Source: Gonocerus acuteangulatus
Lineage: Eukaryota; Arthropoda; Insecta; Hemiptera; Coreidae
Length of the DNA stretch: 64,000 nt
Direction: 5' to 3'
NCBI GenBank assembly: GCA_946811695.1
Contig: OX328132.1
Span: forward strand, 97,030,022-97,094,021
Below, piece by piece: positions 1-10,749 of this stretch. The first letter of the stretch is position 1; the number at the start of each line of letters is the position of its first letter. The translations under genes were made by a program, and so were the position numbers. Under the pieces are notes generated by a model. The model did no database searches. It saw only the letters and a list, made by a program, of their open reading frames with translations, and was not told the DNA's origin.

Positions 1-185
1 ACCTTGTTTATACATGAAATAGTGCAACATTCACTAAAAATAATATATGTTCTAAACAATTTAAAATGGTCTTATTTTCTAAATGAATGACGAGGAAATG
101 TTAATGTTCTTTATAATACTGCTTATGAACAAAAATAAAAACATACATTTGTTGAGAGGAGATCATTGACCATTGGGAATGCAAA
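1..185. other. AT-rich intergenic sequence
   Basis: No coding frame, RNA gene or repeat structure is visible before the palindrome that starts at 186. Confidence 0.5.
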
Positions 186-340
186 GTTAGAATTTGTCAG
201 AGTTCGGTCATGGTATCTTAATAAAACTTAATAAATCTTATTTTTTATAAGAAAAGAGTTTTATTTTTTGCCAAAACGTCGGCAAAAACAACAAATGTAG
301 TTTTATTAAGATACCACGACCAAACCCTGACAAATTCTAC
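186..340. repeat. Imperfect palindrome, Penelope-like terminal fragment
   Basis: Arms of about 42 bp (186-228 and 299-340) are inverted copies with a few mismatches. The loop holds GCCAAAACGTCGGC. The arm segment GGTATCTTAATAAAACT recurs at about 30,810, so this is a dispersed family. The loop motif resembles the 3' half of the hammerhead-like motifs at other palindromes in this window. Assignment to Penelope-like elements is inference from that motif and the inverted-end layout. Confidence 0.5.
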
Positions 341-706
341 CTTCAAAAATAAATTTGTTTTTATATGTCATAAATAAATCAAGTGGAATGATAGGTTATG
401 AATCAGTTATTACTGTTTTTTAAGTAACAATATTTTAGTGATATAAATGAGAAGTAAGTATCATTCAATACTAAACATGTATTTCGAACGGTTTTAAACA
501 AGGTATATAAATGTTAAGGGATATGGAAAACTAAATAATTCCCATTAGTGGATTTTTGTGAAGAAGATTACGGAGTAAAATATGCTTATGCATTTCAGTT
601 AAATATTCTTATTCATATTTTATTGTAATTAAAGGTGTTTAAAGAATATAACTATTTTATTTTATTTTTTTTTACAACTAACATTTTTTCATATACATAT
701 ACACAA

Positions 707-709
<3 letters not shown>

Positions 710-766
<57 letters not shown>

Positions 767-787
767 ACACACACACACACACACACA
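710..787. repeat. (TA)n/(CA)n compound microsatellite
   Basis: An uninterrupted TA run is followed by ACATATACAT and then a CA run. The 62-residue frame across it is Tyr-Ile readthrough, not a gene. Confidence 0.9.
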
Positions 788-789
788 TA

Positions 790-1848
790 TATAAAATAAA
801 ATTAAATACCAATGTGTGAAGTTTAAATACGTTATTATTTATTTGTTCATGGCACATATTATACACTTCTTTAAATAATAAACCCAGAAAAAATTCTTTA
901 TAATTATAAGTTCTTAAGAATGTTTAAATAACTGTTATAATTATCAGTTTTTACATAGAAAAATTTCCATTTTAATAAACTTATTAACTAATTATAAAAT
1001 TTTAAATAATTTCTTTCGTAATTTTTCTCTGAAATCACATGAATTTTATGAATCTAAAACGTAATTACCTGAAAAACATGAATTATTGTGCACGATCATT
1101 CATTATAAAAAATCAAAACTCTTATAGCAAGGAAATGTAAAGAATTTTGAATATTCATCGTATATGTTCATTATATATATATGGTCAATTCATTATGGCA
1201 ATTTCGTACAAATAAATAATAAACTTATGCATACATATGTTTTATTCTTTTTTCACTTTTTAAAGTCTTGTATGACCTTAATTTTTTTTTTAATACAAAC
1301 TTCTAAAAGTTAAATTGCAAGGATGCAAGTAATCAGGTTTTCACATTTCATAGGTAATTTATAGTTCATAACAATAATTATTTAAATATATTACTGGTCC
1401 TATCTCGAATCTTGAAGAAATGAATAGGGAGGAAGCAGAGGGGCTGTCCATGAGGAATCCATAGATCGTGATGTTTCCAATGACCAAGATTACGAACAAG
1501 AGAGGATTGATTTGGAAAACACATAAGAAAATGGCATATGGCATGAGAAAAAATAAAAAAGAAATTTCCCCCAAATTCGTGACAGTAAAAAGAAATGCAG
1601 TCTCATTTGGGTATTTACTTCAGTTATTGTGTTCCTTTGTATATTTCATTGAAAAATGAATAATTTTGATGAAAATAAGTTGAAAATATTGTGAGAGATT
1701 TGATTTCAATATTTTAGGGAAATTTTGGCTTTAAAATAAAAAAAACGTCAGGAGATTGATGAAAAATTTTGGGCAATCGGACGACCGCCCACATGAGCAG
1801 GCGCGTGACTCCGTCTAGCAGGAGTGCATGGAGGTTAAATGTGGCGGA
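790..1848. other. AT-rich sequence without recognisable gene
   Basis: Only short frames occur. A 71-codon minus-strand frame at 1,359-1,574 is hydrophobic but has no convincing splice sites and no family motif I can name. Confidence 0.4.
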
Positions 1849-1859
1849 AGGTCAATAAT

Positions 1860-1915
1860 TTTTTTTTTTTTAATTTTAAGTGCATCGACTGCCAAGGCCA
1901 ATAGCACTCGGGGTC
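1860..1915 (-). mobile_element. Tail-only SINE insertion with 11-bp TSD
   Basis: On the minus strand a short segment with GTGCTATTGGCC...GATGCAC is followed by an A-rich tail (T run on the plus strand). It is flanked by perfect direct repeats AGGTCAATAAT at 1,849-1,859 and 1,916-1,926. The segment matches the 3' hairpin of the full SINE at 10,559-10,749 but has no tRNA-like head. Target duplication plus A tail show retroposition. Confidence 0.8.
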
Positions 1916-2180
1916 AGGTCAATAATAACTCTACTTTCTATACTATACTTTATATACTCAGCTTGCAAGGTGGATGACTGAGGTCCATGAGCTTTTCATA
2001 ATTTATAATTATTTGAGCAGAAATAGGTTTAGTTCTATGCTCCCAGAAGGGTATGAAACATTAAGACCAAGAAATAAACTATTTGGGACCTTAAGTAATT
2101 GTGTTTTTATTATTAACCTTCTGCTACATTTAACTAAAATTAAATTGATAATTGAGAATGTAGTCCACCATTGAGATATA

Positions 2181-2526
2181 GAAGGTTTTGATCATCTGGG
2201 TTCGGTCTTGTAATTGAGAAAAAACAACTATATTTTATGGCTAAACTGAGTTTATTTATGCCAACGTTTTGGCTTGATATGCAAGCCTTCTTCAGGGCTA
2301 TGGAGGAGAGGGGGAACTGTCCCATTTTGTAGAGGCTACATTTCTCAGCCACCAGGCTACATCAGAAATGTAGCATCTACGAAACGGGGCAGTTCCCCCT
2401 CTCCTCCATAGCCCTGAAGAAGGCTTGCATATCAAGCCAAAACGTTGGCATAAGTAAACTCATTTTAGCTATAAAATTTAGTTTTTATTCAATCACAAGA
2501 CCGAACCCCGATGATCAAAACCTTCA
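2181..2526. repeat. 346-bp palindrome with hammerhead-like motifs in both arms
   Basis: The left arm (2,181-2,345) and right arm (2,364-2,526) are inverted copies around an 18-bp loop. Each arm carries CCCTGAAGAAGGCTTG followed by CAAGCCAAAACGTTGG, which is a hammerhead-like CTGANGA core, a 6-bp stem, then AAAA where GAAA is expected. The arms point towards each other. The ends (ACCTTCAAAA) resemble the end of the palindrome at 186-340. Penelope-like origin is inferred. Confidence 0.7.
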
Positions 2527-2545
2527 AAATTAAATTGAATTTATT

Positions 2546-2646
<101 letters not shown>

Positions 2647-2649
2647 GAA

Positions 2650-3550
2650 TACATGAATTACTAAAATTAATATAAAAATAACTAAATAGCATAGCTAACT
2701 TTCAAATAATTGTTCCTTTTAGTATTTAATTTTATTTTATTGCAAATACTTTGATAATTTTAAATACCAATATATTAATGAATTCAATCTTTTATAAACA
2801 GAAAAGAAACGATAAGTCCCTGTATTGTACAATTAACCATTTTTTTTCTCCTAGTTTATATTTTAAATTTAAATTAACACAATATACAATTTAGTAAACT
2901 TTATACAATATAACTTTTACATAAATAATAATGGATTATATACTGGTACACCCTGATTAATAATCACATGTTATAATGAATCAAATTTATTTGATATAAT
3001 ATATACTTAAGATAACAATTTGGCCTTATTTGCAAACAAAGAAGAAGTTTACACTGACAAGTCCTCTGGACAATTTCTTGTTTGCCTGAAATAGACAAAA
3101 AAAATGTATTAGGAAATTCTATTTACTCTAGAAATAGAGATAGAGATAGTTAGCCGTTGCAGTGATATGAAGACAAGGGATGGTTGGAAACGTCCAATAC
3201 AGATTTCTTCGTGAAGGTCTGACGTTTTTTTTCTCTTAGCCGAATCCTAACGATCCCTTGTCTTCGTACCCTACAAATATATATAATAAAAATGACAACT
3301 ATGATAACTCCAATTTTTAATCAAATTATGCATCAATCTTTGAATTTTCCATGTCTCTATAAAATTAAATATTGGAAAATTAATTTAGCTATTTGCCTTT
3401 TTATATTCTTCTCTACAAGAATTATATAAAAAAACATGAGTAACAAAGATATTAAAATAATTATTTTTTGAACGATTTTCATTCAATAGAATCCTTTCCA
3501 AAACATCCTCACTCTCTCTAAAAGGTCTAACATGTTCATGAAACGGACCT
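2650..3550. other. AT-rich sequence with a small inverted repeat
   Basis: The only structure seen is an inverted repeat of TGAAGACAAGGGAT (3,168-3,181) with ATCCCTTGTCTTCG (3,253-3,266), 13 of 14 pairs. No gene seen. Confidence 0.5.
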
Positions 3551-3557
3551 TATGTTA

Positions 3558-4483
3558 CAAAAAGTCCGACTCGCAGGAACTGCATCATCTTAGCGCGGTT
3601 CCGTTCTTATCCCTAGTCTCATTTGGAATGATTAGAATAGAAACAGTTATTACTTTGGTTCCACATTTCTTGAAAGGTCTTGATTTATTATCTTACCTGG
3701 ATGGGTCGGCCAACGCCAGGAAGGCCACCGCTAGGCAGTTGAAAATTGTCACAAGGTCTTCGAATCTCTCTCGAAGCTAACAATAAATTGTTTTTCTTAT
3801 TTTACTTAACCTGTTTTATTTTCAAAAACATTATCCAACTATACGCAATTAAAAAATACAAAGAAATAAAAACAGACAAAAAGAACCGTTCGAATAACCG
3901 AAATCAATTACTTTAAAGATTTAAGCACTTATTTTCCGATTGACATAGCCTAATCAGAACTTTCTTCAGAACCTCTTTTTTGAGCATTTAGTAAGCTTTC
4001 TAATGGTAACCTTCCGCTTACCAATATTCTCAAACGTTTTCGAGATATTAAGGAAAGTATACAAACTTACCAAAACTTTTCATGTCTGTTAATAAAATAT
4101 TGTATTCTAATCCTTCCTTAACTCCAAACGTAACCAAAATTTCAACATATTAGTTTTGATGAAATTCGAACATGCAGAAAATGTTTCAACAGAATCCCAT
4201 GATTTTAAGTACCCAAACCAAAAACGTTATTCAACGACTATTTTTCCAATTTTCTCGACAACGGTTAAAGCTATCGCCTTCAAAATGGTTTCATTCGTTT
4301 TTCTAGGCATATAAAACGAGAACTTGCAAGCATATATATATATAAATTTAAACCACCATCATTTTCGGTCTCTAGGGGTTCTGAAACGCAAAATTTTCTA
4401 GTCGGCACTTCCGGATTGCGTCATGAGACCAACCTTATAAGCGGGGTTCCTCCCTATGGAGGGAGGGAGAAACCGCGCTAAAA
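3558..4483 (-). mobile_element. Family A interspersed element, copy A1
   Basis: It starts with the GTCCGACTCGCAGG end and runs through the body, which shares blocks such as AAGCACTTATTT and CCTTCCTTAACTCC with all other copies. A very short TA tract lies at about 4,333, and the copy ends with the T1 hairpin and AACCGCGCTAAAA. No transposase frame is visible. Frames inside are fortuitous and recur only because the DNA repeats. The layout fits a non-autonomous Helentron-type element. Confidence 0.75.
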
Positions 4484-4972
4484 TCACTGGCTGCATCCGA
4501 GATGTCCAATTTTCATGACCCCTGCTTAAAAAAACAACAATTCTAATAAAAATCTCCGGAGAGTTTTGTATACATAATAGTTATTTGTTATATTTTTGTC
4601 ATTTTAGCGCGGTTCCTCCCTCCCTTCATAGGGAGGGACCCCGCTTATAAGGTTGATCTCATGAAACAATCCGGAAGTGCCGACTAGAAAATTTTGCGTT
4701 TCAGAACCCCTAGAGACCGAAAATAACGGTGGTTATCCTAACATCCCCATTCAGTGGAGGGTGGCAGTGTGTACTTAGGTTGGGAGATGTTCTATCAATA
4801 TGCAACCAGTTAGGCGTCAAGGTGATGTGATGTCAAGAAATAGTTGGGATTCGACTTAGAAATACAGTCAGAATTTCCCAAAATCTGATTACGTTGCTTA
4901 GCTGAGCCCTCGTCTATTACTTGACGGATTAACCTTATCGATGCAAGGGAGGGTAATGACCTTGAGGGCTGG

Positions 4973-4979
<7 letters not shown>

Positions 4980-5031
<52 letters not shown>
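4980..5031. repeat. (TA)n microsatellite of copy A2
   Basis: This run is followed by TTTGTCTGTTC, which always borders the array in family A. Confidence 0.9.
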
Positions 5032-5036
<5 letters not shown>

Positions 5037-5951
5037 CTGTTCACGCTCCTGACGGCTCAAAAATGGTCCGATTGTGATGAAATTTGGTACAAAAATCTTT
5101 CGTCTAATTTGAAAGGTCAAGTTCGTTAACCAGCAGAATCTGTCCACCGGAAGATGGTTTTTTGGAGCGAAATTAGGGCGAAAAAAATCGTAACGCTTGA
5201 GTTTTCGTGATCATATGCTTGCAGGTACTCGTTTTATAGGTTTCTTAACGTAGAAAAACGAATGAAACCATTTTTAAAGCGATATCTGCGATATCTGTAA
5301 GAGTTTTCGAGAAACATTGTAACACCTACTTTTCCAAACTTTTCAGTTTGGGTAGTCAGAAAAGATTAATTTATTTGACACTTGTTCCAGACGTTTGATA
5401 TTCATCTAACCTAAGATAGATAACTTTTGGTTCCGTTTGGAGTGAAGTACTTGAAATAAAATATTTTAATAACAAACATGAAAAGTTTTGGGATTTTCGT
5501 ATATTTTTATTTTCTAAAATATCTCGAAAACGGTTGGGAAATCGTGGTTAGTGGAAGGTTACCATTCGAAAACGTACTAAATTCCCTTCAAAAAAGGTTT
5601 ATATGTAATTTTCGATGGGGCGATGTTAATCCGAGAAATAAGTGCTTAAAACTTCCAAATTGTTAGTTTTGTCCTTTTCAATGGGGTTTTGTCGCTGTTT
5701 ACCTAATGTTTTAATTGTTTTTTTTTTGTTTTGTTTTTTTTTTTAAATTGCATTTAATAGTAAATTTAGTATTTGAATAAAATAAGGTATGAAAATGAGA
5801 AACGTATTGGTAATAGTGTTTCCCATGGCGAACGTTGAGAAGGTAGGGGGGAGTAATTTCCGCTTAGAATACTATCAGTTTCCTGTTGTGGCGCCTTAAA
5901 TCTTCATTCTCTTTGAGATGTCATTTTATATTTTTCACGAAAGATCAAAAC

Positions 5952-6191
5952 ATGGGCGTATATAAGGGGGGGGCTGCAACCCCCCCCCCAAATTTTGATT
6001 TGATCGGTAAACATTTTATAAAACCCTTAAAAATAAATCAAATAAGATCATTTAGTTCATAAAAAATATTCTAATTTGAGTGTATTAGCGTTTTAGTTGG
6101 CTAAAACTCTTCCAAGATCTAAATAGTTAGTATTCCATACACCGGAAATGGTCTCAGCCCCCTCCGAAATTATTTCCTGAATACGCCCATG
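5952..6191. mobile_element. Family H MITE, copy H1, 8-bp TSD
   Basis: A 240-bp element begins CATGGGCGTATATAAGG and ends ATACGCCCATG. It has a G run and a C run just inside the left end and a C-rich block inside the right end. The flanks GATCAAAA (5,944-5,951) and GATTAAAA (6,192-6,199) form an 8-bp target duplication with one change. TSD length and the CA-type terminus fit the hAT superfamily. It contains no coding capacity. Confidence 0.8.
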
Positions 6192-6299
6192 GATTAAAAC
6201 CTATCAATAACTGCTCATACTCCTTTTCTAATGACTCTAGGGATACGAACAGAACCGCGCTAAGATGACGTATTTCCTGCGAGTCGGATTTTTTTGTTC

Positions 6300-6725
6300 T
6301 GCTTAGGCCTTAATTTCAAGCCTTTTGACAAATGTGCCCATCCTTTTTCATAAGGGCTTTAGACCTTTAATAGCGGAGTTATAGGGAGTGCAGGTTCGTC
6401 GTCTAACTCTAATTCTTCCGATAATCGGATACTTCTACCGTTCAATCAGACGAAATTTGGGTTCCAAAAGCTCGTCGTCTCCCCATAATTTCATTCGCTT
6501 ACGATCTTGCCATGAAGCAAAACAACTAGACAGTGCTGAAGCCAAGGTATGAAGGGCCGGTAGAGAGGGTAATGTACGGGCGCAGGTAAAATACAGCCCG
6601 GACTAGGGCCGAAACTTAGGCTCATGACATCTAACGCTAAAATATTAAACTAGAAATTATCCCCCATTCCCGCTAGAGCACTCGGTACACGCTCAAGGCT
6701 AAAGAGGACTCGCAATCGAGAGATA
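6300..6725. other. Intergenic sequence
   Basis: Less AT-rich than its surroundings, with no gene or repeat structure recognised. Confidence 0.35.
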
Positions 6726-6727
6726 CA

Positions 6728-6856
6728 GCTTTTGCGAGAATACTCGGGCTAGCTTCTGGCGCACTACATTCTCCTGCGAGAATAATCGGACGTCGCCTCT
6801 CAGGCACGGCATTCTCCCGCGAATATATTCGAGCGTCGCATCAAAAAGGTTAACAT
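6728..6856. repeat. Degenerate 43-bp minisatellite, three units
   Basis: Units are spaced about 43 bp and share TTCTCCTGCGAGAATA / TTCTCCCGCGAATATA and GGACGTCGC / GAGCGTCGC. The first unit is the most diverged. Confidence 0.5.
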
Positions 6857-7179
6857 TCTCTTAGCTAACAAGTGGCAAAGGATGCACAAGAACAAATTGG
6901 TTAGGATATTTTTCACAAACATACACGTACATATTAATCTGTTACCATCCCCAAAGTGGGCCAAGTTTAACGAAAATTGTCAGAAAAATACTCTGCCTAA
7001 CTCTTACCTGCAGAATCCACCCACAGAACAAGTCTTTTTTCGTCGAGCAATTCGCAAAGGTAACGATTTTGTACTCATAAGATTCCAGTTACCATGCATA
7101 TAATTGATATTATAATATGGAAAATCAAATTAAGCCACTTTCAACGCCAATTCCCGAGAAAAACGTAATGAATCCCAAA

Positions 7180-7272
7180 AATAAAAAGTAGTCATTTTCG
7201 ACTCTCCAGAAAAGGCTTTATACATCACTTAACCCTCTTTTCTCGAGGATCGGAAATTACTACTTTTTTAAT
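7180..7272. repeat. Imperfect inverted repeat
   Basis: AAAAAGTAGTCATTTTCG on the left pairs with CGGAAATTACTACTTTTT on the right. The inner CAGAAAAGG / CCTCTTTTCTCG also pair loosely. Confidence 0.5.
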
Positions 7273-7279
7273 TATAAAG

Positions 7280-8160
7280 GCGGATTTGAGGCGTTCATAA
7301 AATACATACAAGATAAAGTATAAAAGAAGTATTTCATTCATAAACTGTCATTCTAATATTTTTTTACATATCTCGAAAACGATTGAGAAATCGGGTCACT
7401 ATTGGCAAAATTAAATAAAATTCTCTAAAAAAATAGTCGACATGCAAATTCGAAGAGGACGAGCTCAGCTGGAGTAAACAATTTTGTGTTGTTTCCGTTT
7501 AATTGGATGTGTTTTCAACTACCGGAAGGAATCCAGATTCACAGAAGAGGCCGAATCCAGGAGTCCCGACTACAAATACCCAAACATTCATGTTTTGAAC
7601 CAACGCCAGGACTAAGAGCATTAAGAAAACGCGCTAATACGAAGCTCGGTTATTTTTATTTATTTCTTTATTTTTTTAAATATATTTAGCGTTCTTGAGA
7701 GGTTGATATTTTGGCCCAGATCTTTCAGTAGCATTACATAGTTAAACCGAAGGTAGGAGGAGGTTTTCAGGAAGATAGGAAATGATGCTAAATATTTTGG
7801 TTTCATTATGCTTTGCTTGGAATATATAACATTTTAGTAGTAAAAACGCTGTTCGGTTTTCTTGACCTTGGTGCTTTCCCTTTGTAATTTTAAGATCAAC
7901 TTAGATTGTGCCTGGGAACCGTCGCGTCGCAAATACTAGCACGTAGATAACGAATTCATATACACATACATTTTCGTCCCGCTATCTATACAGAGGAAGG
8001 AAGAAGTACGCCTTTCATGGCCGAGGGGATCCATTAGCAAGCGGGTGGTGTTGTCCGTTCGTGATCAAGTCCAATGGTTACTTCTTGATTTGAATCGAGG
8101 AATATGGGTCGACGCCAATATCAGTCCTAAAACGCGGAAGGCACTTACGGGATTGTTCCT
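7280..8160. other. Sequence without recognised gene
   Basis: Weak similarity to the family A body appears at 7,370-7,440 (TCTCGAAAACGATTGAGAAATC). Nothing else is supported. Confidence 0.35.
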
Positions 8161-8166
8161 CCGCAC

Positions 8167-8331
8167 TAAAGCAGGCTACACATGGTCAGGCAGGCATGTC
8201 AGTTAGACCTGAATAGTCCGCCTGAAGGCCGGTCGCCTCAAAATGTATATTTTCCGGCAGGTCCATCAGTTAAGACTGCTCAGGTGGCCGGAATATATAC
8301 ACGTTCAGGCGACCGGGCTTAGCCTGCTTAA
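8167..8331. repeat. Foldback/MITE-like hairpin
   Basis: The outer arms AAAGCAGGCTA and TAGCCTGCTTA are inverted. The inner arms at 8,226-8,258 and 8,286-8,320 (GGCCGGTCGCCT with AGGCGACCGGGC) pair well. CAGGCTA...TAGCCTG termini look hAT-like, but no clear 8-bp target duplication is seen. Confidence 0.5.
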
Positions 8332-8582
8332 GAGTATCCGAAACACAGATTCTCCAGCGTCTTGTTTGTGGTGTATCATTTAGGAACAATACTCTCTCGC
8401 TTTTGGAGATAATAAGGTTTTGTGAGTCGTTCCGCGACAGAGTAGATGGCGCATCTGATTCCTGCCTGAGGAAATGCGAATTCCAGTCCCGGCCTGCAAC
8501 AGGTCCAGTTTTTTTATCCCGTTGAAAAAATTCCCTATTCCAGCATTGATGTTTAGGAAGAGTGCTGACCTACAGATAGCCA

Positions 8583-8620
8583 GGCGCTAATTACCTAGAT
8601 GTTGATGCGCTATAAAAAAA
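8583..8620 (+). mobile_element. SINE 3'-tail fragment
   Basis: GGCGCTAATTACCTAGATG...GATGCGCT followed by an A run matches the SINE 3' hairpin. No target duplication was found. Confidence 0.55.
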
Positions 8621-8710
8621 ATACGGTCTTGTGAGCTTAAAATTATCCCAAAACCATTCTTTTAGAAAATGTTTAATGAACGTTTTTTAAAACAAAGTGA
8701 TTTATCATAT

Positions 8711-9340
8711 ACTAGCTGTTACCCAGTGTGCCATGCTACACCTACTTTCGGCCTATTACTCTCCCCGTATCAAGATCTACCTGTGTACCAAGTTACGTCA
8801 AAATCGGTCAAACGGTGTGAATTTGTTTATATCCGTCAAGTAATTCATAAAGTAGACGGCAGACGCCAGCACCACAGCAATTCATAAAATAGCCAACAGA
8901 GGCCAGCACCACCATAAAAGAAAGGCCAGCGCTCCTTAGTTAAACAGTGACTGTTGATATAAAGTTGAAATAAACTGCATTACATGATTATATAATGATG
9001 TAAAGTCATCAATGAGTTTGAGTTATTCTAATTATCAAGAACATCAAAAAATAAATTTGAGACATTATTCAAAATGGCTGTCGATTCAAAATTGCCGTCA
9101 GAATCTGAATGGTTCAGTGTAGCCAATTTTTCTGGAACAAAATTTTTGACCTTGTGACCAAATTTTGAAATTTGACTATTTTGACCTAGCCTAGGAGATT
9201 TCACGTATCAAGGCCTACCTGTTTGCCAAGTATGGTCAAAATCGGTTAAACGGTGTAGATTTGTATAAGGAACAAACAGATAAACGGACAAACAGACAAA
9301 CGGACAAACAGACAGGCACGTGATTTTTATAATTATAGAT
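8711..9340 (-). repeat. Family D repeat relic
   Basis: It begins ACTAGCTGTTACCC, a start shared by many arthropod interspersed repeats. It has two segments reading GTCAAAATCGGTCAAACGG / GTCAAAATCGGTTAAACGG. These are the reverse complement of the units in the tandem array at 58,830-59,440. A GGACAAACAGACAAAC run closes it. Confidence 0.6.
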
Positions 9341-9344
9341 ACCA

Positions 9345-9695
9345 TTTCGAAGTAAGCTATGATACTCCATAAAATTGTTCCTAACTAATGCTCTTCTGCT
9401 TTGAATGAGGCGGTGGGCGGAAGAAAGAGGCCTAGGAGGTCCCGTTGGTTCTGTGATGCCTGGGCCCTAATGCCTGGGAAGCAGAGGCATAGTGGTGCCT
9501 AGATACTTTCTCCACGGATGAACCTCTCAATGAAGCCTGTGGGGGAAGTTCCATTCATATCCTTCCTTCAATCTAGATACCTACGTTTGTGAGAATCATC
9601 TTTTAATCCCCAATAAGTGAATTAAATTTTAACTATATGTTTTAAATTTTGATTAATTATTTCTTCTAAAGATAAATATCTCAACTTCACTTTTA
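9345..9695. other. Sequence without recognised gene
   Basis: No gene or repeat structure seen. Confidence 0.35.
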
Positions 9696-9825
9696 TCGCG
9701 TTTTCTCCCTCCTTATGTAGGGAAGAAACCCGCTTATGAGGGGGGGGGGGATATAAGCGGCAGCAATCCGGAAGTGCTGATTAAATAATTTCTCATAGAT
9801 CACGAAAATAACGGTGGTTCAAATT

Positions 9826-9832
<7 letters not shown>

Positions 9833-9876
<44 letters not shown>
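9833..9876. repeat. (TA)n microsatellite, left of palindrome
   Basis: Pure TA run between CAAATTTGTGTG and TTTTCAC. Confidence 0.9.
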
Positions 9877-9879
<3 letters not shown>

Positions 9880-10252
9880 CACTTTTTCTTGTTTCTTTTT
9901 CTGGCAGGGGGTCAATAAAGTAGTACACACTTATTCCTTTAACTACTTTATTTTGTATGTTTCGCCCGACATGTTTCGTGCCTTTTCGCACCTCTTCAGG
10001 GGCTTTCCTTATCAGGAAGTCCTCTCGTCGTGTTGTCTAGCTTGAGTCAGGCGTAATACTGTAATAATAATAGTATTACGCCTGACTCAAGCTAGACAAC
10101 ACGACGAGAGGACTTCCTGATAAGGAAAGCCCCTGAAGAGGTGCGAAAAGGCACGAAACATGTCGGGCGAAACATACAAAATAAAGTAGTTAAAGGAATA
10201 AGTGTGTACTACTTTATTGACCCCCTGCCAGAAAAAGAAACAAGAAAAAGTG
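9880..10252. repeat. Near-perfect 373-bp palindrome with two facing hammerhead-like motifs
   Basis: Arms of about 180 bp are essentially identical in inverted orientation around GTAATAATA at about 10,066. The right arm carries CTGAAGA (10,133-10,139), a stem GTGC/GCAC, then CGAAAC (10,154-10,159), which together form the core pattern of a hammerhead ribozyme. The left arm has the same motif on the minus strand (9,973-9,999). Penelope-like elements are known to carry such motifs near their ends, so two such ends joined head to head is the likeliest reading. Confidence 0.8.
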
Positions 10253-10284
10253 AAAAAATATATATCGGGTCATCATTCACCAGA

Positions 10285-10288
<4 letters not shown>

Positions 10289-10354
<66 letters not shown>
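10289..10354. repeat. (TA)n microsatellite, right of palindrome
   Basis: Pure TA run, longer than its counterpart at 9,833. Confidence 0.9.
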
Positions 10355-10357
<3 letters not shown>

Positions 10358-10558
10358 AATTTGAACCACCGTTATTTTCGTGATCGTGGTCAATTTCGTT
10401 AAACAGCTAAATTCGTCCATCGGAACATGATTTTTTTTGCCAAAATTCGCCGGAGGAAAACGTAACGCTTTTGCGTTATTAGGCTTTCAGGTACACGTTT
10501 TATAAATAAAAGTCCGACTCGCAGGAACTGCATCATCTTAGCGCGGTTCCTCTTCATA

Positions 10559-10749
10559 GTTTTTTTTTTTTTTTTTTTTTCTTTACGGCGCATCTACATC
10601 TAGGTCATTAGCGCCGACATCCAGGGTGCAGCGAGGAATTTTACCAGCGAGCCGTGAGATGATAAAATTCCTGCCGGAGGTTGGGAATCGAACCCACCAT
10701 CTCCCGCTTATGAATCCAAGGTACTAGCCATTAGACCACGGGAGACTCC
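10559..10749 (-). mobile_element. Full-length tRNA-derived SINE with TSD
   Basis: On the minus strand the head has an A box TGGTCTAATGG (10,728-10,738) and a perfect B box GGTTCGATTCC (10,684-10,694). A body follows, then the 3' hairpin GGCGCTAATGACC...GATGCGCC and a poly(A) tail. Target duplications are GGTTCCTCTTCATA (10,545-10,558) and GGTTCCTGTTCATA (10,750-10,763), one mismatch. A/B boxes imply RNA polymerase III transcription. It sits inside family A copy A4. Confidence 0.88.

Larger units (their letters stand above)
4602..6295 (+). mobile_element. Family A element, copy A2, with insertions
   Basis: T1 lies at 4,602-4,734. An unrelated 244-bp segment (4,735-4,978) separates it from the TA array and body. 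The body continues to the AACCGCGCTAAGATGACG end and GAGTCGGA. A family H MITE is nested at 5,952-6,191. T1 of this copy is head-to-head with T1 of copy A1, only about 118 bp apart. Confidence 0.7.
9697..10507 (+). mobile_element. Family A element, copy A3, split by a palindrome
   Basis: A T1 hairpin variant with an added G run (9,697-9,830) leads into a TA array. A second TA array (10,289-10,354) leads to inverted T1 sequence CACAAATTTGAACCACCG and then a short piece of the body (CAATTTCGTTAAACAGC). Between the two arrays lies the palindrome at 9,880-10,252. The inverted repeat therefore extends to roughly 9,799-10,386, including both arrays. Confidence 0.65.

Noticed and set aside
1359..1574. 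Membrane-protein exon on the minus strand
   Set aside because: Hydrophobic frames are common in AT-rich DNA. No splice sites and no family motif were visible.
8167..8331. microRNA precursor
   Set aside because: The stem is too long and interrupted, and the termini look transposon-like. Without small-RNA data the call is not supported.
10680..10748. Functional tRNA gene on the minus strand
   Set aside because: A and B boxes are good but the sequence continues into a SINE body with A tail and target duplications.
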